A stretch of 51,590 nucleotides of DNA from Lysobacteraceae bacterium PS02065 (GTDB taxonomy: Bacteria > Pseudomonadota > Gammaproteobacteria > Xanthomonadales > Rhodanobacteraceae). Positions 15,280-23,959 of this stretch are shown here, one piece after another. The position numbers were made by a program, and so were the translations under genes. The DNA is taken from NCBI GenBank assembly GCA_029959555.1, contig JASCPI010000036.1:1-51590 (forward strand), written 5' to 3'. The notes under the pieces are model-generated. The model was not told where the DNA came from, ran no database searches, and saw only the letters and a list, made by a program, of their open reading frames with translations. Each line of letters opens with the position of its first letter. The stretch's first letter is position 1.

Positions 15280-18200
15280 GTGATGATCTCTCGCTCGTCC
15301 GTGCTGCGCCTCGGTCGCGTCGGTGCTGCTGCCGCCGTGTCGCTTCTCCTCTTCGCCGGATGCGGCAAGCCGCCGTCGGGCGTGCCCGATCTGCAGGGAG
15401 GCAAGCCGCCCGTGCAGGCCGAGGCCGCGACGCCGGCCGCCACGGCAGGGTTCGCGATCGCCTCGGCGCGCGCCGAGCAGCACCAGGGCCAGCTCGCGCT
15501 CGCGATCGAGTTCACGCAGGCCATCGCGGGCTCGCAGTCGTTCGACGACCTCATCGCGGTCACCGACTCGAAGGGCGCCGCCGTGACGGGCAGCTGGGGG
15601 CTCGACGAGGATGCGAAGACGCTGCGCTTCCCGTACATCCAGGCCAACGCGAACTACACGGTGCGCCTCAAGCCCGGCCTCGCGGCTGCGGACGGCAAGA
15701 CGCTCGGCAACGAGGCGACCAAGGATGTCTACACCGGTCCGCTCGAGCCCGCCGCGGGCTTCGCCGCGCACGGCAGCGTGCTGCCCGCGCGCGAGACGCG
15801 CGGCCTGCCGGTCGTGTCGGTCAACGTCAACGAAGTGGACGTCGAGTTCCTGCGCGTGCGCGACGACGAGGTCGCGAACTTCTTCGCCGCGTACCAGAAG
15901 AACGGTCGCCGCGGCTCGTGGGACCTCGATCCGCAGTACGGCTGGTACGGTCGCGAGGGCAGGCCGGTCGCGCAGATCGCGGACTCCGTCTACGCCAACC
16001 GCTTCCTGCTCGCCGGCAAGGAGAACGAGCGCGCGCTCAACTACCTGCCGATCCAGAACATCAACGAGCTCGCCAAGCCGGGCCTGTACTTCGCGACGCT
16101 GCGCCAGGCCGGCACGTTCCGCGACGAGCTCGAGACGAGCTTCTTCTTCGTCAGCGACATCGGCGTGCACACGCGCGCCTACAAGGATTCGCTGTTCGTG
16201 CACGCGGCCTCGCTCAAGAGCGGCGACGCGATCGGCGGCGTCGAGTTCCACGTGCTCGACGGCAAGGGCGAGACGGTCGCGAGCGGCAAGGCCGACGAGA
16301 GCGGCAACGCGCTGCTGTCGTACACGCTCAAGGCCGAGCACGTGCTCGTCGCGCGCTCGGGCCGCGACGTGTCGCTGGTGCCGTTCAACCAGCCCGCGCT
16401 GGATCTTTCCGATTTCGACGTCGCCGGCCGCCGCCAGGCCTGGTTCGACGTGTTCGCATGGAGCGGCCGCGACCTCTACCGCCCGGGCGAGACCGTGCGC
16501 CTGTCCGCGCTGCTGCGCGACAACGACGGCCACGCGATCAAGCCGCAGCCGCTCTTCGTGACACTCAAGCAGCCCGACGGACGCCTCTACGCCGAGGCCA
16601 AGCTCGAGCCGAAGTCGCTCGGCTACTTCGAGTGGTCGCGCGAGATTCCGGCCGATGCGCCGACCGGCCGCTGGCAGGTCGAGTTCCGCCTCGATCCGGG
16701 CAGCAAGGAAGCCACCCAGGGCATGACGCTGCGCATCGAGGAGTTCCTGCCCGAGCGCATGAAGCTCGACCTCAAGACCGCGCAGGAGCAGCTCAAGCCC
16801 GCCGAGCCGCTCAAGCTCGAGGTGCAGGGCGACTACCTCTACGGCGCGCCCGCATCGGGCAACCGCTTCAGCGCGCGCCTCACGCTCGCGCCCGACGTGC
16901 ACCCGGTCGCGAGCAAGAAGGATTTCTTCTTCGGTGATCCGACCATCGAGCTGCCGAAGGAAGCCAAGGACATCATCGACGCCGAGCTCGACGAGGCCGG
17001 CGCCTATACCGAGGACGTGACCGTGCTCGAGGACGCCAACGTGAAGGCGCCCGTCTCGGCCGTCGTCGCGGGCAGCCTCTACGAGACCGGTGGCCGCACG
17101 GTCACGCGCTCGCTCGTGCGCACCGTGTGGCCGGCCGATGCGCTGGTCGGCGTGCGCCCGCTGTTCGACGTCAAGGACGGTGCCGGTGCGAACAGCCGCG
17201 CGGGCTTCGAGCTCGTGCGCAGCAACGCCGCGGGCGACCTGCTCGACGGCAAGGGCCTCAAGCTCACGCTCGTGCGCGAGCGCCGCGACTACCACTGGGT
17301 GTGGGACCGCGAGAGCGGCTGGCGCTTCAACTACAACGAGCGCTACGAGACCGCGCAGACGCGCGAGCTCGATGCCGAGGCCGGCAAGGCGATCCGCTTC
17401 GACGTCGACGTCGAATGGGGCGGCTACCGCATCGAGATCCTCGATCCGGCCACGGGCCTGGTCATGCGCTTCCCGTTCACCGCGGGCTGGAGCTGGAACG
17501 ACGACAACCGCGGCGACGAGGCGCGCCCGGACAAGGTCAAGCTCGCGCTCGACAAGCAGAGCTACCGCGCCGGCGACACGCTCAAGGTCACGCTGACGCC
17601 GCCGCACAACGGCCCCGGCGTGCTGATCGTCGAATCCGACAAGATGCTCTACACGCGCAACATCGACGCCAAGGCCGGCAGCACGTTCGAGATCCCGGTC
17701 ACCGAGGAGTGGGAGCGCCACGACGTCTACCTGACCGCGCTGGTGTTCCGCGGCGGTTCGGCGGCCGAGCGCATCACGCCCGCGCGTGCGGTCGGCGAGG
17801 CCTTCATCCCGATGGACCGCAGCGACCGCAAGGTCGAGGTGCAGATCGAGGCGCCGCAGCTCATGAAGCCGCAGACGACACTGCCGGTGACGGTCAAGGT
17901 GCCCGCGCTGGCCGGCAAGACCGCGCAGGTGAAGGTGTCGGCGGTCGACGTCGGCATCCTCAACATCACGCGCTTCGCACGCCCCGACCCGACCGGCTGG
18001 TTCTTCGCGCAGCGCCGCCTCGGCGTCGACGCGTACGATCTCTACGGCCGCGTCATCGAGAGCTACGAAGGCGGCACCGCGAAACTGCGCTACGGCGGCG
18101 ACATGGCGCTCGACGCGCTGCCGCAGGCGCGTCGCCCGACCGCCAAGGTACTCACCGTGGACCTGTTCTCGGGCGCGGTCGAACTCGATGCGCAGGGCAA

Positions 18201-20268
18201 CGCGAAGATCGCCCTCGAGGTGCCCGACTTCAACGGCACGCTGCGCGTGACTGCAGTCGCGTTCGCCGAGGACCGCTACGGCAGCACCGATGCCGAGACC
18301 GTCGTGCGCGCGCCGCTCGTGGCCGAGATCAGCACGCCGCGCGTGCTCGCGCCGGGCGACCAGTCCACGGTCACGCTCGACCTGCAGAACTTCTCGGGTG
18401 CCGAGCGCTCGTTCCGCGTGCGCGTGCTCGCCGACAAGCCGATCGCGGTGCGCGACGGCGAACAGACGGTGACGCTCGCCGACAACGCCAAGAAGACCAT
18501 CAACGTACCGCTGACCGCGCTCGAGGGCTACGGCGTCGGCGCGGTGCGCGTCGAGGCCGATTCGACCGACCAGGCCGGCGAGGCGATCCGCATCCGCCGT
18601 GCGTTCGAGATGGTCGTGCGCGCGGGCTGGCCGTCGATCATGCGTTCGACGCCGCAGTCGCTCGACACGCTCGCGCCGATCACGCTCGGCGCAGGTGCGC
18701 TCGACGGCCTCATCGCCGATTCGGTGAGCGCGCGCATGACCGTCAGCGCGCTGCCGCCGCTGCCGTTCGCGGCCGCGCTGACCGACCTGCTCAAGTACCC
18801 GTACGGCTGCGTCGAGCAGACCACGAGCAAGGGCTTCGCCGCGCTGATCCTCGATGCGTCGACGGCCGAGAAGCTGCACGTCGACGGCCTCGACGCCGAC
18901 ACGCGCCGCCAGCGCATCGAAGGCGCGATCGGCCGCATCGCCTCGATGCAGGCCGGCACGGGTCACTTCTCGATGTGGGGCGGCGACACCGGCGTCAACA
19001 CGTACATCACGCCGTACGTCACCGAGTTCCTGCTCGATGCACGCGACGAAGGCTTCGTGGTGCCCGAGGAGATGCTGCAGAAGGCCCTCAAGCGCCTGTC
19101 GGACGACCTGCTCTCGGGCGGCAACCCGTACTACGGCTACGACAACTCCGACCACCTGCGCTTCGCCGGCCAGGCGTGGTCGGCCTACGTGCTCGCCCGC
19201 GTCAACCGCGCGCCGCTCGGCACGCTGCGCGTGCTGTTCGACAACGAGCGCCAGAAGTCGCTGACCGCGCTGCCGCTCGCGCAGCTCGGCGTCGCGCTCA
19301 AGCTCATGGGCGACGCGCCGCGCGCCGAGAAGGCGGTCGAGGAAGCGTTCGCGAAGGACGTCAAGCGCCCGCGCTGGCTCGGCGACTACGGCTCGGACCT
19401 GCGCGACACCGCGTTGATGGTCTCGCTCGTGCAGCGCCACGGCCTTTCGAAGCCCGAGTACGGCGCACGCGTGTTCGACCTCGCGCGTTCGCTCAAGGTC
19501 GAGCAGCGCCAGGGCGAGCAGTCCGCGCAGCGCTGGGGTGGCACCTCACGCCTCTACCTCAGCACGCAGGAGCAGATCGCGATCGCGCGCCTCGGCAAGA
19601 ACCTCATCGCCGACGGCGACGCGGTGGTGTCGGGCAGCGTCGAGATCGGCGGCACCGCGACGCCGGTCACGCCGGACCGCATCTGGAGCCGCGGCTTCGA
19701 CGCCGCCGCGCTGCGTGTCGGCGTGCGCATGACGCCGCAGGGCAACCCGCCGCTGTATGCCTCGATCGACATCGCCGGCGTGCCGCGCACGGCGCCTGCG
19801 GTCGACGACAGCAAGGTGTTCATCCAGCGCAGCTACTACACGCTGGACGGCAAGCCGTGGCAGGTCGCGCCGCTCAAGGAAGGCGACGGCCTCATCGTCG
19901 GCCTGCGCATCGAGGCGCGCGAGGCGATGCCCGACGCGCTGCTCGTCGACCTGCTGCCGGGCGGCCTCGAGATCGAGAACTTCAACCTCACCGACGCCAA
20001 GCAGTGGGCCGACGTGGTCGTCAACGGCATCACGCTGAGCGACCGCAGCAGTGCCGCCGACGTGCAGCACGAGGAGTTCCGCGACGACCGCTACGTGGCC
20101 GCGCTCAAGCTCGACCAGGGCCAGCAGGCGAACGTGTTCTACCTCGTGCGTGCGGTCTCGCCGGGCACGTTCCTCGTGCCGCCGCCGCTGGTCGAGGACA
20201 TGTACCGTCCCGAAGTCCGCGGCATCGGCCGCAGCAGCGTCACCAGCGTGACGGTCGGCAAGCCCTGA
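15280..20268 (+). CDS. Bacterial alpha-2-macroglobulin (YfhM-type lipoprotein)
   Basis: This 1662-aa periplasmic protein is thought to trap foreign proteases. The N-terminus is a lipoprotein signal ending in LLLFAGC, so the mature protein is probably anchored by lipid. Repeated MG-type beta domains follow. The thioester motif CVEQ is present with Cys1177 and Gln1180, in the sequence YGCVEQTTSKGFAALI. The following alpha-helical thioester domain and a C-terminal domain (SYYTLDGKPW, DLLPGGLEIEN) are intact. Length matches YfhM-type proteins. The next gene is pbpC, the usual partner: A2M is proposed to guard the periplasm while PBP1C repairs the wall. An ATG at 15283 is an equivalent start. Confidence 0.95.
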   Translation: MMISRSSVLRLGRVGAAAAVSLLLFAGCGKPPSGVPDLQGGKPPVQAEAATPAATAGFAIASARAEQHQGQLALAIEFTQAIAGSQSFDDLIAVTDSKGAAVTGSWGLDEDAKTLRFPYIQANANYTVRLKPGLAAADGKTLGNEATKDVYTGPLEPAAGFAAHGSVLPARETRGLPVVSVNVNEVDVEFLRVRDDEVANFFAAYQKNGRRGSWDLDPQYGWYGREGRPVAQIADSVYANRFLLAGKENERALNYLPIQNINELAKPGLYFATLRQAGTFRDELETSFFFVSDIGVHTRAYKDSLFVHAASLKSGDAIGGVEFHVLDGKGETVASGKADESGNALLSYTLKAEHVLVARSGRDVSLVPFNQPALDLSDFDVAGRRQAWFDVFAWSGRDLYRPGETVRLSALLRDNDGHAIKPQPLFVTLKQPDGRLYAEAKLEPKSLGYFEWSREIPADAPTGRWQVEFRLDPGSKEATQGMTLRIEEFLPERMKLDLKTAQEQLKPAEPLKLEVQGDYLYGAPASGNRFSARLTLAPDVHPVASKKDFFFGDPTIELPKEAKDIIDAELDEAGAYTEDVTVLEDANVKAPVSAVVAGSLYETGGRTVTRSLVRTVWPADALVGVRPLFDVKDGAGANSRAGFELVRSNAAGDLLDGKGLKLTLVRERRDYHWVWDRESGWRFNYNERYETAQTRELDAEAGKAIRFDVDVEWGGYRIEILDPATGLVMRFPFTAGWSWNDDNRGDEARPDKVKLALDKQSYRAGDTLKVTLTPPHNGPGVLIVESDKMLYTRNIDAKAGSTFEIPVTEEWERHDVYLTALVFRGGSAAERITPARAVGEAFIPMDRSDRKVEVQIEAPQLMKPQTTLPVTVKVPALAGKTAQVKVSAVDVGILNITRFARPDPTGWFFAQRRLGVDAYDLYGRVIESYEGGTAKLRYGGDMALDALPQARRPTAKVLTVDLFSGAVELDAQGNAKIALEVPDFNGTLRVTAVAFAEDRYGSTDAETVVRAPLVAEISTPRVLAPGDQSTVTLDLQNFSGAERSFRVRVLADKPIAVRDGEQTVTLADNAKKTINVPLTALEGYGVGAVRVEADSTDQAGEAIRIRRAFEMVVRAGWPSIMRSTPQSLDTLAPITLGAGALDGLIADSVSARMTVSALPPLPFAAALTDLLKYPYGCVEQTTSKGFAALILDASTAEKLHVDGLDADTRRQRIEGAIGRIASMQAGTGHFSMWGGDTGVNTYITPYVTEFLLDARDEGFVVPEEMLQKALKRLSDDLLSGGNPYYGYDNSDHLRFAGQAWSAYVLARVNRAPLGTLRVLFDNERQKSLTALPLAQLGVALKLMGDAPRAEKAVEEAFAKDVKRPRWLGDYGSDLRDTALMVSLVQRHGLSKPEYGARVFDLARSLKVEQRQGEQSAQRWGGTSRLYLSTQEQIAIARLGKNLIADGDAVVSGSVEIGGTATPVTPDRIWSRGFDAAALRVGVRMTPQGNPPLYASIDIAGVPRTAPAVDDSKVFIQRSYYTLDGKPWQVAPLKEGDGLIVGLRIEAREAMPDALLVDLLPGGLEIENFNLTDAKQWADVVVNGITLSDRSSAADVQHEEFRDDRYVAALKLDQGQQANVFYLVRAVSPGTFLVPPPLVEDMYRPEVRGIGRSSVTSVTVGKP

Positions 20269-20277
20269 TCCACGCCA

Positions 20278-20306
20278 CCCGCCGCCGGCCCTGTGCCGGC
20301 GGCGGG
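20278..20306 (+). terminator. Strong GC hairpin between A2M and pbpC
   Basis: CCCGCCGCCGGC (20278-20289) pairs perfectly with GCCGGCGGCGGG (20295-20306) around a 5-nt loop, starting nine bases after the A2M stop codon. No T-tract follows, so it may act as an mRNA 3'-end stabiliser or partial terminator that lowers pbpC expression relative to A2M. Confidence 0.6.
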
Positions 20307-20377
20307 TCCGCGCGATGCACGATGATGATTCGCCGCATCACCGCCCACCCCGCCTTGTCACGACCTTCCGCTCACGC

Positions 20378-22774
20378 ATGACCGCGAGCCCCGACACCGC
20401 GGCCACGCACGACGCCGCGACGCCGCGTCGATTCCCGCGCCTGCGCCGCTGGATGCGTCGCATCGGCATCGCGATCGCCGCACTGCTCGTGGTCGCGTTC
20501 GTGCTCGATCGGTTGTTCCCGCTACCGCTGCCGACCGACTCGGGCGGCAGCACGGTCGTGCTCGCGCGCGACGGCACGCCGCTGCGCGCGTTCGCCGATG
20601 CCGAAGGCATCTGGCGCTATCCGGTCACGCCCGACGACGTCTCGCCGCTCTACCTCGATGCGCTGCTCGGCTACGAGGACCGCTGGTTCCATCGGCATCC
20701 GGGCATCAATCCGGTCGCCGCCGCACGTGCGCTCGGCCAGATGGTCGCGAACCGCCGCATCGTCTCGGGCGGGTCGACGTTGACGATGCAGGTCGCGCGC
20801 ATCCTCGAGCCGCAGTCGCGCAGCCTCGGCGGCAAGCTGCGCCAGGCCTTGCGTGCACTGCAGCTCGAGGCGCACCTGTCCAAGCGCGAGATCCTCACGC
20901 TGTACCTCGACCGCGCGCCGTTCGGCGGCACGCTGCAAGGCGTGGAGGCCGCGTCGTGGGCTTATCTCGGCAAGTCGGCGCGCCAGCTCTCGCATGCCGA
21001 GGCCGCGCTGCTCGCGGTGCTGCCGCAGGCGCCGAGCCGGCTGCGTCCGGACCGCGAACCCGAGCGCGCACGCGCCGCGCGCGACAAGGTGCTCGACCGC
21101 ATGGTCGCGCTCGGCGTGTGGACGCCCGCGCAGGTGCACGACGCGCGCGTCGAGAGCGTCGTCGCGCGCACGCTCGAACCGCCGCTCAGCGCGGCGCTGC
21201 TCGCCGAACGCCTGCGCAGCGCGCAACCGCGTGCGCGGCGCATCGAGACGACGATCGACATCGAGCTGCAGCGCGCGCTCGAAGGCCGCGTGCGCGACTA
21301 CCTCGCGCGCCTGCCCGAGCGCACCTCGGCGGCGCTGCTCGTCGTCGACAACGCCGACCTTGCCGCGCGCGCCTACGTCGGCTCGGCCACGTTCGGCGAC
21401 GAGGCGCGCCTCGGCCACGTCGACATGGTGCGCGCGTGGCGCTCGCCGGGATCGACGCTCAAGCCGTTCCTGTACGGCCTCGCGCTCGACGACGGCCTCA
21501 TCCATTCCGAGAGCCTGCTCGTCGACGCGCCGCAGTCGTTCGGCAGCTACCGCCCCGGCAACTTCGACATGGCCTTCAACGGACCGGTCGGCGCGGCCGA
21601 GTCGCTGCGGCTGTCACTCAACGTGCCCGCAGTCGACCTGCTCGATCGCGTCGGTCCCGTGCGTTTCGCGGCGCGTCTCGCCAACACGGGCCTCACGCTG
21701 CGCCTGCCGCGCGGCGTGGTGCCGAACCTGTCGGTGATCCTCGGCGGCGCCGGCGTGCGCATGGAGGATCTCGTCGGCGCCTACGCCTCGCTCAACCGCA
21801 AGGGCGTCGGCGGACGCGTGCGCTACACGAACGACGCCCTGCAGCAGGATCGCCGTGTGCTGTCGGAAGGTGCCGCGTGGATCGTGCGCGAAATGCTCGA
21901 GGCGAATCCGCGCCCGGGCTACCGTGCCGACACGTTCGACACCGGCGCCAAGCCACGCGTGGCGTGGAAGACCGGCACGAGCTACGGCTTCCGCGATGCC
22001 TGGGCGATCGGCGGTACGCGCCGCCATACGGTCGCGGTGTGGATCGGCCGTCCCGACGGCACGCCGCTGCCGGGCCAGTACGGTGCGGTCACCGCATTGC
22101 CGCTCATGTTCCAGGTCGTCGACAGCCTGCCGCGCGCGGCGTTGTCGGCGGTGCCCGATGCACCGCCGTCATCGGTGACCGAGACGGAGATCTGCTGGCC
22201 GCTGGGGCTCGCCTACGATGCGGCCTCGGCGACGACCTGCCACCAGAAGCGCAAGGCCTGGATCCTCGACGGCGTTGTGCCGCCGACCTTGCCCGAGCGC
22301 GAGGCCTCGCACTGGACCAGCGGCCTCGTGCACGTGCGCGTCGACGCGAAGACCGGCGCGCGCCTCACCGCAGGATGCACCGCGGACGAGGAACGCGGCC
22401 TCGACGTCGCGCGCTGGCCTGCCCTCGCCTATCCGTGGCTGTCGCGCGAGCAGCGTCGTCGCGCGAACCTGCCGCCGCGCGCAGCGGGCTGTGTCGCCGA
22501 CGGCCTCGACGCGACGCATTCGCTGCGCATCGACGGCATCAACGATGGCGGCGCGATCGCCCGCGCGCCGAACAGCGACAAGCCCGCGATGCTGCGCCTG
22601 CGCGCCCTCGGCACGACCGAGGACGTGACCTGGCTCGTCAACGGTCGTGTCGAGGCACAGACGAGCGGCAGCCAACCGTTCGAGCATGCCTTCGCGGACA
22701 CCGGCGCACAGACCGTCACCGCGATGACGCCGACCGGCGCGTGGGCACAGGTCGGCGTGCAGGTGCTGCGCTGA
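20378..22774 (+). CDS. pbpC: Penicillin-binding protein 1C
   Basis: This bifunctional peptidoglycan synthase homologue is 798 aa from the chosen ATG. An N-terminal membrane anchor (IAIAALLVVAFVLD) leads into a GT51 glycosyltransferase domain with catalytic EDRWFHRHPG (Glu100) and GGSTLTMQVAR. The transpeptidase domain has STLK (Ser359) and KTGT (Lys531). A C-terminal BiPBP_C-like domain with Cys residues completes the PBP1C arrangement. An ATG at 20315 would add 21 residues that look unlike a real N-terminus. It follows the A2M gene after a strong hairpin, in the conserved yfhM-pbpC order. Confidence 0.95.
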   Translation: MTASPDTAATHDAATPRRFPRLRRWMRRIGIAIAALLVVAFVLDRLFPLPLPTDSGGSTVVLARDGTPLRAFADAEGIWRYPVTPDDVSPLYLDALLGYEDRWFHRHPGINPVAAARALGQMVANRRIVSGGSTLTMQVARILEPQSRSLGGKLRQALRALQLEAHLSKREILTLYLDRAPFGGTLQGVEAASWAYLGKSARQLSHAEAALLAVLPQAPSRLRPDREPERARAARDKVLDRMVALGVWTPAQVHDARVESVVARTLEPPLSAALLAERLRSAQPRARRIETTIDIELQRALEGRVRDYLARLPERTSAALLVVDNADLAARAYVGSATFGDEARLGHVDMVRAWRSPGSTLKPFLYGLALDDGLIHSESLLVDAPQSFGSYRPGNFDMAFNGPVGAAESLRLSLNVPAVDLLDRVGPVRFAARLANTGLTLRLPRGVVPNLSVILGGAGVRMEDLVGAYASLNRKGVGGRVRYTNDALQQDRRVLSEGAAWIVREMLEANPRPGYRADTFDTGAKPRVAWKTGTSYGFRDAWAIGGTRRHTVAVWIGRPDGTPLPGQYGAVTALPLMFQVVDSLPRAALSAVPDAPPSSVTETEICWPLGLAYDAASATTCHQKRKAWILDGVVPPTLPEREASHWTSGLVHVRVDAKTGARLTAGCTADEERGLDVARWPALAYPWLSREQRRRANLPPRAAGCVADGLDATHSLRIDGINDGGAIARAPNSDKPAMLRLRALGTTEDVTWLVNGRVEAQTSGSQPFEHAFADTGAQTVTAMTPTGAWAQVGVQVLR

Positions 22775-22775
22775 C

Positions 22776-23057
22776 TCAGTGCTTGCGGCGCTCGGCAACG
22801 CGCTCGCGCACCGCTTCGAGTTCGGCCGGCGAGAGCTTGCCGTCCTTGTCGGTATCGATCTGATCGAAGCGCTTGGCCAGGCGCGGGAAGGCCTTCGCCT
22901 CCTCCTTGTCGAGCAGGCCGTCGCCGTTCGCGTCGGCGCTCTTCATGCGCTCGGGCAAGGTGCCGGGTGCGGGCGTGGCCGGCGCGGGATCGGCCGCGAA
23001 CGAGGTGGTCGACACGAGGGCGAGGGCGAGGGCGAGCAGCAGGGTACGTAGCGTCAT
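22776..23057 (-). CDS. Secreted EF-hand calcium-binding protein
   Basis: This 93-aa protein has a signal peptide (MTLRTLLLALALALVSTTSFA), a short Pro-Ala linker and two canonical EF-hand loops, DANGDGLLDKEE and DTDKDGKLSPAE. A basic tail (RERVAERRKH) ends it. Such small periplasmic EF-hand proteins are common in Xanthomonadales and probably bind calcium, but the partner is unknown. It converges with pbpC, with the two stop codons adjacent. Confidence 0.9.
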   Translation of the reverse strand: MTLRTLLLALALALVSTTSFAADPAPATPAPGTLPERMKSADANGDGLLDKEEAKAFPRLAKRFDQIDTDKDGKLSPAELEAVRERVAERRKH

Positions 23058-23315
23058 GGGGTTCTCCGGGTTCGGGACGGTGCCGTCGGCGCGATGGCCG
23101 CAGCACGGTGTTCAACGCCTGCGCGCGGACACCGTTGACGCTCCTCGCGCAAACGGATGTAAAGCCAACCCCAGTGAATGGCGTCATGTTCTGCCTCCTG
23201 CAGCCTGCTCGAACGTGCCGCCGTTCAAGGACGAATGAACCTGCCCTCAGCTTGGGTCCCCACTCGGATCGGACGCGTCCCGACAGGCCACGCGGCCCCT
23301 TGATCGTCCGCGCGC

Positions 23316-23321
23316 TAAAAT
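23316..23321 (+). promoter_or_regulatory. -10 element of yajQ
   Basis: TAAAAT sits within GCTAAAATGGC, an 11-mer also found as the -10 region of rpsO (minus strand, 50369-50379). It lies 28 bp upstream of the yajQ start. The -35 region is weak. Confidence 0.5.
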
Positions 23322-23349
23322 GGCAGGTCCCACCCCCGGATGCCCCGCC

Positions 23350-23832
23350 ATGCCCTCGTTCGACGTCGTTTCCAAGCTCGATGACCACGAAGTCACCAAT
23401 GCGGTCGACCAGGCCAACCGCGAGCTCGACAAGCGCTTCGACTTCAAGGGCAGCGGCGCCTCGTTCGAACTCGCCGACGGCGTCGTGACGCTCAAGGCCG
23501 ATGCCGAGTTCCGCCTAAAGCAGATGCAGGACGTGCTGCTGCAGCGCCTCGCCGCGCGCGGCATCGACATCCGCTGCGCCGACATCGCCGAGCCCGAGAC
23601 CAACCTCGCCAGCGCGCGCCAGAAGGTCACACTCAAGCAGGGCATCGACCAGACGCTCGCCAAGAAGATCGTCAAGCTCATCAAGGATTCGGGCCTCAAG
23701 GTGCAGGCGCAGATCCAGGGCGACCAGCTGCGCGTCAACGGCAAGAAGCGCGACGACCTGCAGGACGCGATCGCGTTCCTGCGCAAGAGCGACGTCGAGA
23801 TGCCCCTGCAGTACGAGAACTTCCGCGACTGA
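23350..23832 (+). CDS. yajQ: YajQ-family cyclic di-GMP / nucleotide-binding protein
   Basis: This 160-aa cytosolic protein begins MPSFDVVSKLDDHEVTNAVD, the highly conserved YajQ start. It also carries REL(D)KRFDFKG, QRLAARGIDIRC and the C-terminal MPLQYENFRD. A Xanthomonas YajQ homologue (XC_3703) binds cyclic di-GMP and modulates a transcription factor; in other bacteria it is only known as a nucleotide-binding protein. The start at 23350 is fixed by the conserved N-terminus; an upstream in-frame ATG at 23320 is not used in the family. Confidence 0.95.
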   Translation: MPSFDVVSKLDDHEVTNAVDQANRELDKRFDFKGSGASFELADGVVTLKADAEFRLKQMQDVLLQRLAARGIDIRCADIAEPETNLASARQKVTLKQGIDQTLAKKIVKLIKDSGLKVQAQIQGDQLRVNGKKRDDLQDAIAFLRKSDVEMPLQYENFRD

Positions 23833-23842
23833 TCGCGGCCGC

Positions 23843-23870
23843 CCGCGGGACGCGGCACGACGTCCCGCGG
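23843..23870 (+). terminator. Hairpin downstream of yajQ
   Basis: CCGCGGGACG pairs perfectly with CGTCCCGCGG around an 8-nt loop, beginning 11 bases after the yajQ stop. No T-tract follows, as with several hairpins in this GC-rich DNA. Confidence 0.55.
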
Positions 23871-23959
23871 AAGACCCGATCACCGATCGTGTGATAGTCC
23901 GATCGACCTTCCTTCGCTGGATCTAGGCGTACGTCGCCATGTCCACAAGGAGTCCCCCG

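Noticed and set aside
15061..19440. A 1459-codon open frame antisense to the alpha-2-macroglobulin gene
   Set aside because: Very GC-rich coding DNA leaves long open antisense frames. The translation is a low-complexity Arg/Ala/His/Glu mix without domains, while the plus strand encodes a complete A2M.
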